NCBI RefSeq assembly: GCF_905220415.1
Contig: NC_059537.1
Coordinates: forward strand, 3,943,622-4,007,621
Origin: Colias croceus
Lineage: Eukaryota; Arthropoda; Insecta; Lepidoptera; Pieridae
Reading direction: 5' to 3'
Length of the DNA stretch: 64,000 bases
The translations under genes were made by a program, and so were the position numbers. The notes below the pieces were generated by a model, which searched no databases, was not told the origin of the DNA, and saw only the letters and a list, made by a program, of their open reading frames with translations. Position 1 is the stretch's first letter. Every line of letters starts with the position of its first letter. Of this stretch, positions 12,770 to 25,992 are shown piece by piece.

Positions 12770-15371
12770 TACTATAAAGCATATTGTGCTCTAGATATTT
12801 GTCCTAAAATTTGCAAGTAAAAGTATCGGTAGGTATCTTTCCTTATATTTACAAATATAAAGATAAAAGTAAATGGAGTTTTTTTATGAGTATCAGGACA
12901 TTGTCAGACTAATCAGGTAATAAAAATGCAAATAAAGTACGCTTAACTAATACTAATCGTACGAACACAATTACGTTAATTTATTACATAATATGAACGT
13001 ATTACAAGTTACAAATGCTTTTGTAATTTAGCCAATCTAAACATTATTGATATAGGTAAATATACCTATAAGAAAAATTGAATACAAACGCTAATGACTG
13101 AATGAATAGAATTTCAAATATTTTTGAAAGTAAATAAATTGAAAAATGTACGTATTATCTGCTAAAGCCTTTTTCCGTCTTATAAATGAGGTTGCTCTTA
13201 TGAAATTTAGCAGATTTTGCAAAAGCGCTACAATACAATTACCAATTCGCTCCAATACTGTAAGCTAATCAATCTAGATTTAGCACCCACTGTATCTCTA
13301 TACAATACATAATATACTTTCAACCTTTCAATCAATCCATATTGTTAAGCGATATCTAACCTTATATCTTAAGAATTAAGTTTTATAATCGGCAAACAAG
13401 AAAAATATCGCATTGAGTAAATCAAGTTACATATTAAAAGGATCGATTACGCAGGATTTGTAATACGATAATTACATTCAACTTTGAACTTTATTATGTG
13501 CGATTAAGTATTTATATCGGTTGCATGTGTTTGACATAATTATTTGTTATTGTCCACTTATCTTTGGTTACAATTGGAAAGTAGGGCGACATTGAGGTAG
13601 GCTTTTGCAAGCGATCTTATTGGTCAGTGTCAATAAATTTGTCTCAGATATTATGAAACCCTTTGTTATTAAATGATATGAATTATAATTGCGTTTTGTC
13701 GTAATGATATGTATAAAAACGTCCGATACCATAAATCTATATATTACATAAAACTTAAAAAATAAATATTGATTGGAGATGCCATAGGTTTCTATCTTTG
13801 ATTTACTCAAAGAAATATTCTATAAAATATACCTTTACGACATGTAGCCTTTATTCCTTACAATTAAAATTAATTAGAAAATAAACACAATAAACAAACT
13901 TTCCCGCTTTCGATCTTTATAGCCCAAGCGGCTCATTTAGCTACAAACTGTTTTATTACCACGCAATACCAATGAAGACTCTACTCCAGATTAATCACTG
14001 AACACTTCGCGTGCTTCATCTAATTTATATAAAAAATTCTAACAACTCGTAAGAATTCAATTAAGATCTAACGCAATTTGCGCATGCGACGCTTTCGTGA
14101 CACTAACACTGTTCGCGCTAACTATTGCCGTATTTTAGCGCTGAAATGCCTTACTGCTACCGTGCAGTGATCAATTTTGAGCGTTGAGTTATTCTTATAA
14201 GAGATTTAGACTGTCAATATATGCAAATATGGTTTTATCTGATGAGTGCTCGCACGTGGGCTAGTTTAAGTTGCTCCCGTGTTTTATTACAGATTACTCG
14301 GGTTGATTCGGCCCACGGTCGCGTTCCGTGTTCGCGATTGTTCCTGCATTAGAGGGTTGTCACACGATTCTAATTTTGCACGCCATTGCAATCTTTGTGG
14401 TTCTGGACCATTTTGTGACAGTGTCTCGCATCGGAATTATATTATAAAAATAAAAATTTTCCATCTATTGTTTTTGAGTAGGTAATAACAGTATTTTAAT
14501 CAATGTTTGCAAATAAAATGAAGCATCGATTAATTAAAAAAATCGTAATAAAATGCCCCATGTAGAATCATTTGTTAATTTTATGTTATTTTTAAGTAGG
14601 TTATGTATTGTTTAAAAAATCGATGAAAGTTTCTACATAGAATTCTCACATATTTCAGACAATAGTTGCAAATTCTAAGATTTATATGTGAACAATGAAC
14701 TGAGCTTAGAATTTCGTAGTACCTACATTTCACGCTCGGACCAGGAAATCATGAATTTTATATGAGCTATGATACCAAACTGTATAGGAATGTTTAACAA
14801 AATAAAATATTTATTATTTTTCCCATAATAAAATACTAGTTATATAAAACCACATTAGGAATTTAAAAGCTGTTTTTTTAAATGCTTACGCTAATAAAAT
14901 TAATATTCAAAAATAATCCAATATACAGAGGCTTGGACTTTGAGAATCAGGTAGTGCTAATCTAAATAAACCTCGATAACACACATAATAAGAAGTTGTT
15001 ATGGTAACAATAGTTACGTATGAAAAGAGCTTACGTAAATTACATCATCCGTATTAAGACTAATTCTTACTCCATATAAAATGCTTGTGAAAAGTCTCAG
15101 AGAAAGTGTAAGTGGGAAAATCACAGGCCAAGTGTACAAAGCCGTACGTTTTGCTAGTTTCTAATCTTCCCACAGTTATGCCGTTTTCGGTAAACGATTT
15201 GTGTACGATTGTCTATAATTTATCCTTTCTCTTGATGAATGACGATTTGCATTTCGATTTCATTGCCTCTCAATGCCTATCTAATATATTTTATTGATAC
15301 CATGTTTTGGTAAGTAAGCACTCAGTGAAATGTATTCATTTTATGTAGCAGGAATATGTAGCCTGCCCTAT

Positions 15372-15546
15372 CTTAATATATATAAATCTCGTGTCACAAT
15401 GTTTGTCCTCAATGGACTCCCAAACCACTTAACCGATTATAATAAAATTCGCACACCATGTGCAGTTCGATCCAACTTGACAATAGTTTTTATAAAAAAA
15501 CGTAAACATGTAGGTACCACGGGCGAAGCCGGGGCGAAAAGCTAGT
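15372..15546 (-). repeat. SINE-like repeat (family C)
   Basis: Read on the minus strand it begins ACTAGCTTTTCGCCCCGG, followed by CTTCGCCCGTGGTACC and a CATGTTTACGTTTTTTTAT stretch. It belongs with the copies at 44916 and 52047, which share the 'GGTACATGTTTACG' segment. The other end is an AT-rich 'TATATAAATCTCGTGTC' border. Confidence 0.65.
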
Positions 15547-17497
15547 TTGAATACTATGCATGTAACATCTCTATAGTTAACAAGTAAGCAGTTTAGTTTT
15601 ATTATAGCCAAATCAAAATTCTGTTTTTTTTTAAATAATTTACACAGTGAATAATTTGCACATGTTTATGGTGGCTTGTGATTTATTATGCATAACAATT
15701 AATTCATTCAGTTTTAAAAATATTTGTAAAGCTATGTATAGATTGTATTTATTTCACTTAGTTTCTAGATTTTGTGTACAATTGACTTCATGTAGATGAT
15801 GTCAATATCACAGCCAAGTACAAAACACAAAAGTAATAATCAAACAGCCAAAAACATATGAAAAACTAAATGAAGCTTTATGAATAAATTACACTCACAA
15901 CTAGATTGCTGGTTTGATAAAAACGTGTGATTAATAATAAAGTAAGGATCCAAACATTTTATAATAGCTTTATTTAAATTTAGTTACAAATTCTATTTAC
16001 ATTGATTTAATTTTAGACAACAATAAAACGCTTTGTAAATGTCAAGATTTATGAATTTAATTAATCATTATGACCTTAAAAATATCTAAAAGACTACTAG
16101 GTTTTATTATAAATACGAATTGATTGCAAATCAGTGGTGCATTAAAATTTCCATCAATCAGAATATGTATATAATATATTCTTTTATTCTTTTAAATGCA
16201 GATCGTGACAAGAAACATATTTTAATTACAACATAGATCTAATTTGGAGTGACCCAGAACACATTAGTTGGCCCACATCGATTAAGATAAATCATGGCTA
16301 GCATTGTTCGAATATCGATTATATCGAACATCTGTCCTTGTTCAGATAATAGAGAGTATTGCTCCAAAAGATTCATTTTAATTGTTTCTGATGAATGCAA
16401 AGAGCAAAGCATCAAATAAAATTTAAAAAGCAGTATCTGAAAATAAAAATGCCAAAATTTGCCTAGGAAAGCTCTCAATGAAAATAATCAAAAGTTGTAT
16501 TGATCTGAAACAGGTCCACATATTCTGTGACGTCATAACAGCATCACTATTATCATTCGTTCATAAAAGGGTAGGTAATGCATGTAATCAAAATTCATAT
16601 TAACTAATCATCCATTCAAATTATCTATTTAAGGCATCATTTGTAAGCTTAAAGGTCTATAAAGTAACTTGCAACACAAGGTATAAACGATAACCACATA
16701 CTGCAATCATCATTAAAACGTAGCAAAATTAAAGATTCACTCTACAATTATTACAACATTTATTTCGTCAAACAATAAAAGGCTTGTAAATTTTTATTCA
16801 TTGGTTCAAAACCGCCTATGGGCGTAATTCATACAACTAATATTACACATGCATGATAGATCGCCGAAAATGTTAATTAGGATGAACTTTTGGGTGGCTA
16901 TTGAGACGCTAATTACAAAGAATTTTAATTAAATACAAATAGGCGATGAAAATAATTGTTTAAAGTATACACAACATTAAAATGTTTCATACTAACTGTA
17001 AAAATGGAGATCCTAGTGCACTCTTTATCTCTATTTATTATTTATCTCTATTTTATTTTTATCCCAAATATCTCTATTTTTTATTCGCGTTTGTATCATT
17101 ACTGTTTGTTTTCACTTTTTGTACAGGAAATTCTAAGAATAAACTATTAAAGCACCATACTATAAATATGCATAATTATAAAATTTCATAATTCTCAAAT
17201 TTCGAAATACTTGCAAGCGTCAAATTGGTCAAGTAACCTTTAGCTCAAGCAGGCGGCAGATGGTTTGAGGTCAATTATATTAATTTGCAAAGATTATTTA
17301 CAAAGGTCATATTGGGATAAGTAGGTAATATACCTCGGTTTTAGTTAAGCATTTTTATCGCTTTTATTTGAAATGGAGTGAACGGTTTGACATTTTAATA
17401 AAAATTTAACTAATCTTGAGTTCTGAAACTAAAGTTAATCAAAGTCTCATAAATTGTATCTACTATAAAAGGATTCGTAAGTTATTATGAAAGACTA

Positions 17498-17528
17498 CGG
17501 CATACCAAAATGAGCTTTTGGTATGCCG
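17498..17528. repeat. Perfect 13-bp hairpin
   Basis: CGGCATACCAAAA at 17498-17510 is followed after five bases by its exact complement at 17516-17528. No T-run or coding context accompanies it. It may be the remnant of a small palindromic element. Confidence 0.7.
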
Positions 17529-17950
17529 CAGTTAACCATTGTTTAAAAATAAATTATTTCCTGTTCAACATACTTTGTTCATTATAAATGTTTAAATTTA
17601 ATTCCATATCAAATAACATTAATTAATAAATTTATATTAATACAAAAATACAAACAAATACCATACGTCGTGATCAACATATCCTGTTTCACATATCAAT
17701 GGTTCAGTAGGTGTGGCCAAGGCCAGTGAGATCGATTCTCGGCGCGAACTCTAGCTATTGTTCCAATCTGATGACAAATACCCAAACAATACAATACTGT
17801 ATGAAATGCTTTGCATTTTTCTGTTTACCTCGCATTTTATTCATATATTTGCATAACTGATATATCACGAACTTACTGCACTCGTCGCTGACTGCAATAT
17901 TAACACATAGCTGACATATAGAAGGATTGAAAAGTATTGATATTTAATGT

Positions 17951-18008
17951 AAAAAAAATACTGAAAAGTTAATAAGCCAGTGCTTATTAACTTTTCAGTA
18001 TTTTTTTT
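17951..18008. repeat. Perfect 27-bp stem with 4-base loop
   Basis: The left arm 17951-17977 (eight A residues, then TACTGAAAAGTTAATAAGC) is perfectly complementary to 17982-18008, leaving a CAGT loop. A 58-base palindrome without a mismatch is unlikely to persist unless recent. The stem is shorter than usual for a microRNA precursor and very AT-rich, so I list it as a palindrome rather than an RNA gene. Confidence 0.8.
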
Positions 18009-19079
18009 TATCATATCAGTATACGTATGAAAATAAATATGTACATGAAATGAGCTTCTTATCTTCTGACGTATTGCGTCTTATTTTTTTTATACCAAAT
18101 GAAAATATAATTTTGATAAGTGAGAACACGTACGAGTATTTAATTATGTATAAAATTTGAGTTATTACATGTCCCCACTGTAGTTATAAATTCTATAGAA
18201 GCAAAAGTACTAAGATTGAACTTTAAAGTTCACCAACTTTGACATAAAGGCAATATAATAATTTGGAACACATACAATATGCTAACAGTATATCACCTTG
18301 TTATTTAAAAATTCTTAATTACACATCGAAGACATTAACAACTTAATTACAACAAAGAAAACGTAAATTAAAAATATGTACGTCTTTTTTACGTAACATG
18401 AACCAGTTGCTGTAAAATTTGCAGCTAGATTATTATTAGACTTAATTAGTACATTGAATTAAAATTTTTATATATCTGGTAGAGAACAATCTTTATTAAC
18501 ATTCTTTTATTAGCTTTACCTAGTACCTACGTGTATGTAAATATTACCGTCTCCTTTAGATGCACTATAAACGATAGATTCAATTCGAAATTATACACTT
18601 ATCAAAGTTCGGTAACATCACAATAGTTTTATGAGTTTGTTTTATTTTAAACTTAGATTAAGGTTTGTTACTTTTTTGTAACATTCGTTCCCAAAACTGA
18701 CAGTTATTCCATATTTTCGGGTGTACGTTCCTGAATGTATCTACCTTCTTTTAACCTGATTAAAACAGAAGGACACACAATCGCTGATCTCCTTGGCACA
18801 AAACTTTGAATTCACGGATCACATCACTTACCCATTGTTCCAAGAGATCGACCTACGTCCGTCTGTATATCGAATTTGCTTGCTTTATTTGACCGACACA
18901 TCAATGTCGGTATTTCCAATTGTTATAGTAACATCTCTGCGTTATATAATGTATTTGTTAAGCTTTTGATTGTTTAATGATTCGCATGTATGTAGGTTTT
19001 ATACACGGTACAACATGTGAAATTAGGGTTACGAAATATGTTTATGATCGTCATTGTAATCAACTAATTCTTATAGTAA

Positions 19080-19205
19080 ACTAGCTTTCCGCCCGCGGCT
19101 CTGCGAGCGCAGTCAAAGAAAAACCCGCATAGTTCCCGTTCACGTCGGATTTCCGGGATAAAACTATCCTATGCTATGTCCCGAAGTAAAAGTAAAAGCC
19201 TATGT
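19080..19205 (+). repeat. SINE-like repeat, partial (family D)
   Basis: It starts ACTAGCTTTCCGCCCGCGGC, then runs through 'CAGTCAAAGAAAAACCCGC', 'TAGTTCCCGTT' and 'GGATTTCCGGGATAAAAC'. It matches the 58795 and 25321 copies over this stretch but then diverges, so only the GC-rich-end half is retained. Confidence 0.75.
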
Positions 19206-20775
19206 CATTTCTCCATTTATAATATTAAGTATGGATTCAAAAATTTCAATTGTAAATAACAAAGCACGTAGCACGCACGTTTTATAGCACTTTTTCCCTG
19301 TAAATTGGCATGAAAACTTACTTTTAATATAAACTTTAAAAATCATACCTTACAGTGTTCAATGAGTGAACTTTTTGAATATTTATTCAATGTTAAGTAG
19401 TATGTTGACACAGGGTTATGTTATTACTCATTACCTATTTAATTTCATACGATACTATACAAATATTGAATTAACAGCACCTTCTAATAATTAGCAAGAC
19501 GTAACTGCACTGAGCCTATCCAACCTTGGCAATCCATTACGATACATACAAAGGGTGACCCAGCCTGAACTTTAAGTCACTGAACAAACAACCTTAGACA
19601 AAACAATGTTTACAACACATTGTATTACGCTAATTAGTGTTATGCTAAGTACCCTGTCAAAATACGTTATTTTTTATCAACGAATCGTGTTTAATTCAAC
19701 TCTAAGTGTACTCAGTATGCAATCATAAAGATAGGTACGTTTATTCTATATTATTATCGTGTCAGATTAAAATGAATGACTTAATTTAAAAAATCTTATG
19801 TAGATGTTCAGTCATCATACACTTAGTATATACATAAGAAGCTACTGTTTTATTCATAGATTTTTGTCTTATTATTGTTACATTCTTACCGTGTAAATTT
19901 TCGATATCACTCTTGAAGATCAAACAGCAATTGCATAAAAATGACACCAATATAAGGCAACTAAAATTTTATCAAAGCAAATTGTTCTTGAAATGCTGAA
20001 AGAGAAACTTTGTATCGAAATTACACAAGCAAAAGTGTTAAAAAAGTAACGTTCAGATCAAGTTCGGTTCAGCAATTACTATAGGAAGCGTTTAATTTCC
20101 AGTTTCATGTAAACTTTTCATATAGAGCCGGTACTGTAGGCTTTTACTTTCATCCCAATAACTTCCGCGAACGAAAGTGTTCTCGCTTTTATCGACATCG
20201 ATAATTGCTATAGAATAATAGGGTTGTACGAAATTGGTAAGAATAAGGTGTTGTAAATTACTTTATATTTATATATAGTAAGGTTTTAGTAAAATCACTT
20301 TCTTATATCATTTTTAATAGCTCAGTTAATTGCTTATACAATACAACTGCTTATAATTTTTAGTTAGGAGTTTCATTCAAAGAACAAAGCTTAAATATCA
20401 TGGCAATTAAATACAAAAGAATGTTTAAATCTCGAAAAGATAATCATAATGACTTGACGTAACATCAACTTGACCGTAAGATTTCAGCTGACTACACATT
20501 AAAATCCATATAGGGTAACATCACATCTAGATAACAAAAAATTGGCGAGACTAGATTCTTAGAAGTTCTTCATGCCATTTGAAGACATCTTTATAGATAT
20601 AACTTCCGCATTAATGTTATAATACTAAGACATCGTAATTGCTTGTATGTATGTCGATAAATATTCATTTTATTAATGACAATGTGAAAAGAAAAATTTT
20701 AGAGACTGTATAAACATGAAAAAGATATTTTTCTTTAATTCGAATTATTTTATTATTAATTTTAACTAATATTAA

Positions 20776-21244
20776 TCTATACATATAATAAATCTGTAGA
20801 AGGGTCAATTCTGTACATTGAAAATATTGAAAAAATAAATACCAGGGGGTGTTACTGGATCGATACCAAACCCAAATGTGTGATTAAAAAAATTTTTGTC
20901 TGTCTGTCTGTCTGTCTGTCTGTATGTGAAGGCATCACGTGAAAACTAACGGTTCGATTTCGATGAAACTTGGTATAATTATACCTTATTATCCTGGGCG
21001 TAAAATAGGATACTTTTTATCCTGGAAAAATACGTAGAAAAAAATTAATCTTAACTTTTCAGTTTTATAGACGTTGTTCTGTAGAACCGCGAACACACGT
21101 TGCGTATTATTATAGGCCTAGCCGTATTTGGGTCCAATAGATATTTATAAGATGTTTAATTGTCAGAGTTACTCAAAATGGAGAAATAAACCATCCACGC
21201 GAAGACCGACATCCGCGCGGACGGAGTCGCGGGCGGAAGCTAGT
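20776..21244 (-). repeat. SINE/LINE-tail-like repeat (family E) with (GTCT)n
   Basis: The minus strand begins ACTAGCTTCCGCCCGCGACT and ends at an AGATTTATTATATGTATAGA border. A near-copy in opposite orientation is at 52361-52697. A GTCT microsatellite of five to six units lies near 20898-20922, at the same relative place as the GACA runs of the other copies. The present copy carries an extra internal ~130 bp (around 21060-21200) absent from the 52361 copy. Confidence 0.7.
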
Positions 21245-23593
21245 GTCTAATATAAGCGTAGTAAAAGTAATTTAATATCTAGACAAAACTCAAAACTTGG
21301 CGATCGTTTTAGATATAGGCGTCCGCCAAGTTACTTTAACATTTTTTACAGACGAGAAAAAAAAATTCGCTGTAATGTCTCACGATAAACTATTTAATAA
21401 GGCGTGAACATCATCAATTAGCGTGCCGGAATGCTTCCGTTGTTTAATTTACTGTGTGTGTATAATACACAAGTTGCATTTACTGTCACAAATTATCCAT
21501 AATTGAGCTCGTTTGTCATGCATTTTGTTCAAAAATCCTTCCGTGCACTTTCATGTGACATATTGTAGTAATTATACATATAATATGTTTTAAGTGCTCG
21601 GAATTATTTGTTGGATGTCTAAGTGCCAATATGCGTATAGCTATTCTTTATAGAAAATAGCAAAATGTTATTGAAATAAAAATCACAGGAAACACTATTA
21701 TTTATCTTTCTTTAAACACCAACAATGGTGTTGTATCACCTCGTGGATATCTAAGCATCTTCTCACATAAAACATTTAATATCAAATATGACGCAAACCT
21801 AATTAAAATAAATAAAAGATAAAACACGAATTCTTTAGCACTTCATACACAAAGGCGCCCCGCGAAGCTTCAGATTACGATCGACCATCTCAAGCATTAA
21901 TTAGGACATATAATAATCTATCCGTCAAGGGAAAATAAACACCGCTACAATTCCTTTATTTCAACAATCCTAACAATATAATCGTTTTTACTTAAATGGA
22001 ATAAGGGATATTATCCTATGACTTAAGTGTCTACATGTATAATTTGCATACCACAATCCGAACCACAATTTCATTAGGTCGTGACTGATAGAGTTAATAA
22101 CGAAATAATATGTAATTGTGTTAGATAACGGAGCGATATTTTATGAGTGTTGCTTATTATAGACACCATTTCGTTACGTGACAAAGCCTTGGCTGGAGTC
22201 ACGCATGCCCATGGTCAAACTTGATTAATTGGTATTGTTGTGTATGCACCTTGCTTACGCTCTATCAGGGCTAAAGGCTTATGGAATACGAGAAATACCT
22301 TTTTCTTCGTAATATAGGTCATTGGATTATTGTGCCCTTTTTATCTGCATAAACTTAAACAAAGTGATTTGATTGTGTGAGTTGTGTTTATCTTTACTAC
22401 AACAAAAATCAACTTTAGAGAAATAGGCTTGTTTAAATGAAATGATTAAATTTTGTACATGTGTCCGTATATACTAAACAAATACTAATTGTTAACAATT
22501 TTTTTTTATCCATAACTACAACTTCACTCTCTTAGAAAAATACAAAATGAAAGACAACCAACTTTCAATTTATTTCAAGTATAAACCTTTTCTGAATTCT
22601 CTAATAAAGTTTTAACACAAATAATGGTTTAACAGTCAATTATTACAATATCTATAAATAACAATTCAACAAACAAACAAACACCGTGGGAAGTAACATC
22701 CTCAAACTTTGACAGCCTTCACTGACACCTATTGCATATCTGATTCATTGATGACTCAACTGACAAAATTCTAATGAAGATTACAATTAGAATTTTAATC
22801 TAGTGCCGAAAAAACGCTGGTATTTCCTTTATAAATATATGTCAATGTACACATGACATACAGGGGAAACTATTTGCCAATTTTTTATCGATACAATGTA
22901 GTCTAAGTACAATCGATTTGTAGGGAAGGGAAAAGAAATAAATATCCAAACTATAGGAAAAATAAACGACAAGTTTTGTCAAAAAATGACTCTAGAGACA
23001 ACATAATGCAGGTAGTAATAAAATTTACAACCCAATATAGACATAATCAATCTACTCAGGTACCGATACAGGTGTATAAGAAGTGACCTATAAGAAAAGA
23101 AAAATGCGAGTCCAATGCTACACGACTTAGTTTTTATCTCCATATAATTATAAAATACTTTTAGCAAAACTGATAAACGTCCAATATGTGATTTTAATGT
23201 AATAATAGTTATTAACTCTAAAAAAAATTTATACTTGGCTTCGCGTATATGGACTTGCCAACGAAATTCAATGCCGCAAAGTAAATATTTCACAATTATC
23301 ATGAATCATATAATTATGGCATTAATTACGATGCTATATTAGATTATTCGTTAGAAAATTATGCCCTTATAAAGGAACGTGTTGTGCAATTAATAATTTA
23401 AATGTTCGTTGCAACAGATTTGTTGTGCAGATACCAGTGTATTATTACAATGCTATTTTAGAACAATGATTGAGAATTAAATGTCTTGGATTAAATATTT
23501 TGACAAGTGCATTTACAAATAAATATTTAGGTACCTGGAAACATTATCCAGTTAGCAAATGGCCAAAGATCGATAAACGTAGCTATCTTAGAC

Positions 23594-23860
23594 TTGGACA
23601 AATTGGGAAATCATACTAATTGGTAACTCGTGGCTTATGCGTCAATGAAAAGTCTTGTTCATAACTTGGCACAAGTAATAACATTAGTCCACAAATTGGG
23701 GATTCGTCCTAATTGGTAACACGTGGCATATGCGTGAATGAAAAGTCCAGTCCATAACTTGGCACAAGTAATAACAAATAGTCCGCGAGGGCGCCACGCG
23801 ACACCGTCACGCGCCAAGGCCGCCGCTCACCGCTCACCAGCCAGCTGGTTCGACGACCTA
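23594..23860. repeat. 93-bp tandem duplication followed by GC-rich patch
   Basis: A unit containing 'ACAAATTGGG', 'CTAATTGGTAAC' and 'ATAACTTGGCACAAGTAATA' is present twice with a 93-base offset (23597 and 23690 for the first motif; 23661 and 23754 for the last). The second copy runs into a short patch at about 23780-23860 that is far richer in G+C than the intron around it (GCGCCACGCGACACCGTCAC and following). No splice-compatible coding frame is convincing there. Confidence 0.65.
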
Positions 23861-25320
23861 TCGATGTGTGAAACTTAATTGAACACTCATTGAAATAGCT
23901 TGTATAAACGTTATCTCGACGCCCCATTGGTTAGTGATGTGCTACTGTCCTACACAATTATGAATGTGGACTTGCTTTTTTCGTGTATGTCTTAAAAATT
24001 GCAAAACAAATAGGTAGATGTAATTTTTATAAATGATTTAATAGGAAAGATAGACGTACAATAATCCTAAGTAGGCACCTTAGAATGCATCTTATTCTGA
24101 CTAAGTATTTGACCCATATTCGGTACCATAATAAATACCGAGCATTCCACTCAAAGGACTGTTGCGTGTCCCGCCACATAAAGTATCACCTTAATGTCAT
24201 GTATCTTTATGAGCACCGAATTCACAGATGTTATATTCGATTAATATCTTGTTACAATACCGTTTCTTGGCTTACTTGTGTAAAAAATATTTAACGTTGT
24301 TCTTAAACCATGATAAAGTTATGTTGTCAGGGATTGTCGCCAGACTTGTCAGTAATATTTTGTAGAGAGACATTCCTTATGTACAACGTGATGGTACTTG
24401 AGTTAAAACTTCTTTAAAACATCATTTACGTCACTGTAGCATCATTGCGGAGAGTACACACACTACTTACATAAACTTTTGTCAATATACTTACCTTTTA
24501 TCTTTATTCGTAACACTTTAATAATATAGAATGTCTAAAACTAATCCATATACCGAAATCACTTTACAATTTCCATTATTCAAATTCAATTCCTTAACAT
24601 CTTAAAGAAACAAAAAATATTTATAAATAACATGAAAAAAACCTCAATATCAAGTCTATCGTCGATTCACAGTAATACAATACAATCACAAGCCACAACA
24701 AACAATATGACCCTAATAAAAACGATATCAAACAAACTTTCAATAGAAAACTAATAGTTTCCACGGTAGTTAGCGCGCCGTCTATTGAATACAAACACAA
24801 TGTACTTGAACTGTGTATAACGAAATAGAAATTACCTATCAGTAAGCGCCAGCCGGAGTAAGTCCTCATTCGGAATAATAATGAGAGGCAAATGTTGATT
24901 CTCGGAGCGAACAAGAAACGGTTTTGAGAAAACAATATTCCGATACGGTACGTGATGGGGATTTTAATACTTGACAAATTCCTCTGGCGTCATTCTTCAA
25001 TTTGTTACATGAGAACCGAACAGCGAACATTACCTATTTTACATAATATAGCGAAGCGATTTTGTGCGTAGATGTAACTGCTACAGCGGATTTGCGATCA
25101 CTTCCTAGTCATAAGATATTGAAAGCAAATATTGTAGCGCTTGTGCTTGATCGTGTAAGTGAATAACACCTACACAGTGAAAATAATTATTCTAACATTT
25201 ATATTTCTATTCGCTCTTGATTAAGAACAATAAAACAACCCTTTTTATGGCGACTTTTAATTAAATACATATGATACAATAATTATAATGTAATTAAGCA
25301 TTTGCAAAGGATTTAAATAA

Positions 25321-25561
25321 ATCCATACTAATATTATAAATGCGAAAGTAACTCTGTCTGTCTGTCTGTCTGTTACTCAATCACGCCTAAACTACTGAAC
25401 CAATTTTCATGAAATTTGGTATGGAGATATTTTGATACCCGAGAAAGGACATAGGCTACTTTTTACCCCGGGAAAGAATTTATTCCGGAAATCCTACGGG
25501 AACGGAAACTATGCGGGTTTTTCTTTGACTGTACGGGCGATGCCGCGGGTGGAAAGCTAGT
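25321..25561 (-). repeat. SINE-like repeat, full body (family D)
   Basis: The plus strand starts ATCCATACTAATATTATAAA, followed by a GTCT run and 'CCAATTTTCATGAAATTTGG', and ends with the GC-rich module and GGAAAGCTAGTT. It aligns end to end with 58795-59010 and with 51822-52006 over the AT-rich half. It lies about 360 bases before exon 2. Confidence 0.8.
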
Positions 25562-25919
25562 TATCTATAATCACTCTATTAACTCATTCAACCTATAGAT
25601 ATTATAATTTACTAAAGAAATGTTTTTATCTCATTTACGTACTATCTACAACACACACATACCAATAACATGATCTCACGTGAATGTATGATGTAACTTT
25701 ACATGCAAATGAAAAACGCATTGGGACAAAGTAAATTACCCATACTGGCCCATGTCTATGACATATTATTATCTTCTTTTTATTTAAAATCGAGGATTTT
25801 CCACATCACTTTATTCTAATATCATTTGGCGATGCTCCAGGCAATGCAGAAATCATCATATAAAGTTATGTGCTACGTGAACGGAATAACATTGAAAAAC
25901 AATATTTCTTTTGTTCCAG

Positions 25920-25992
25920 AATCGGCCTTTGCGGGTTTGACAACCCTCACAGAGATCAGAAAACAGAAGAATTGAAAAAACACATAGGACAG
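25920..25992 (+). CDS. exp: Expansion-like protein, exon 2 (MH2 domain)
   Basis: The acceptor is TTGTTCCAG and the donor GTAATA. The first base completes an Arg codon; the exon then reads IGLCGFDNPHRDQKTEELKK and HIGQ, ending in phase 0. This corresponds to the SMAD MH2 stretch with pattern …CLGLLSNVNR…TRRHIGRG…, one of the most conserved parts of the fold. The HIG-Q/R-G hallmark is split by the splice junction, with the Gly on exon 3. At 73 bp it is too short to be seen as an open frame by itself. Confidence 0.9.

Larger units (their letters stand above)
7807..25919 (+). other. exp: Intron 1 (18.1 kb)
   Basis: The intron is bounded by GTTAGT and TTCCAG. It holds several repeats listed separately: a large fold-back element, SINE-like copies, two perfect hairpins and a 93-bp tandem duplication. 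Patches at about 9400-9760, 10060-10170 and 10440-10800 are less AT-rich and non-repetitive within the window, but carry no splice-compatible coding frame. No further gene is supported. Confidence 0.75.

Noticed and set aside
17951..18008. microRNA precursor
   Set aside because: The stem is perfectly paired, only 27 bp long and A/T-homopolymeric, unlike precursors with about 33 bp and bulges.
22979..23302. 107-codon open frame on the minus strand
   Set aside because: Repeated Tyr/Leu/Ile codons from AT-rich DNA, no recognisable motif, and it lies in the middle of a large intron.
24621..24977. 118-codon open frame on the minus strand
   Set aside because: Hydrophobic, Leu/Ile/Ser-rich composition typical of AT-rich noise, with no domain, no splice context and no similarity I recognise.
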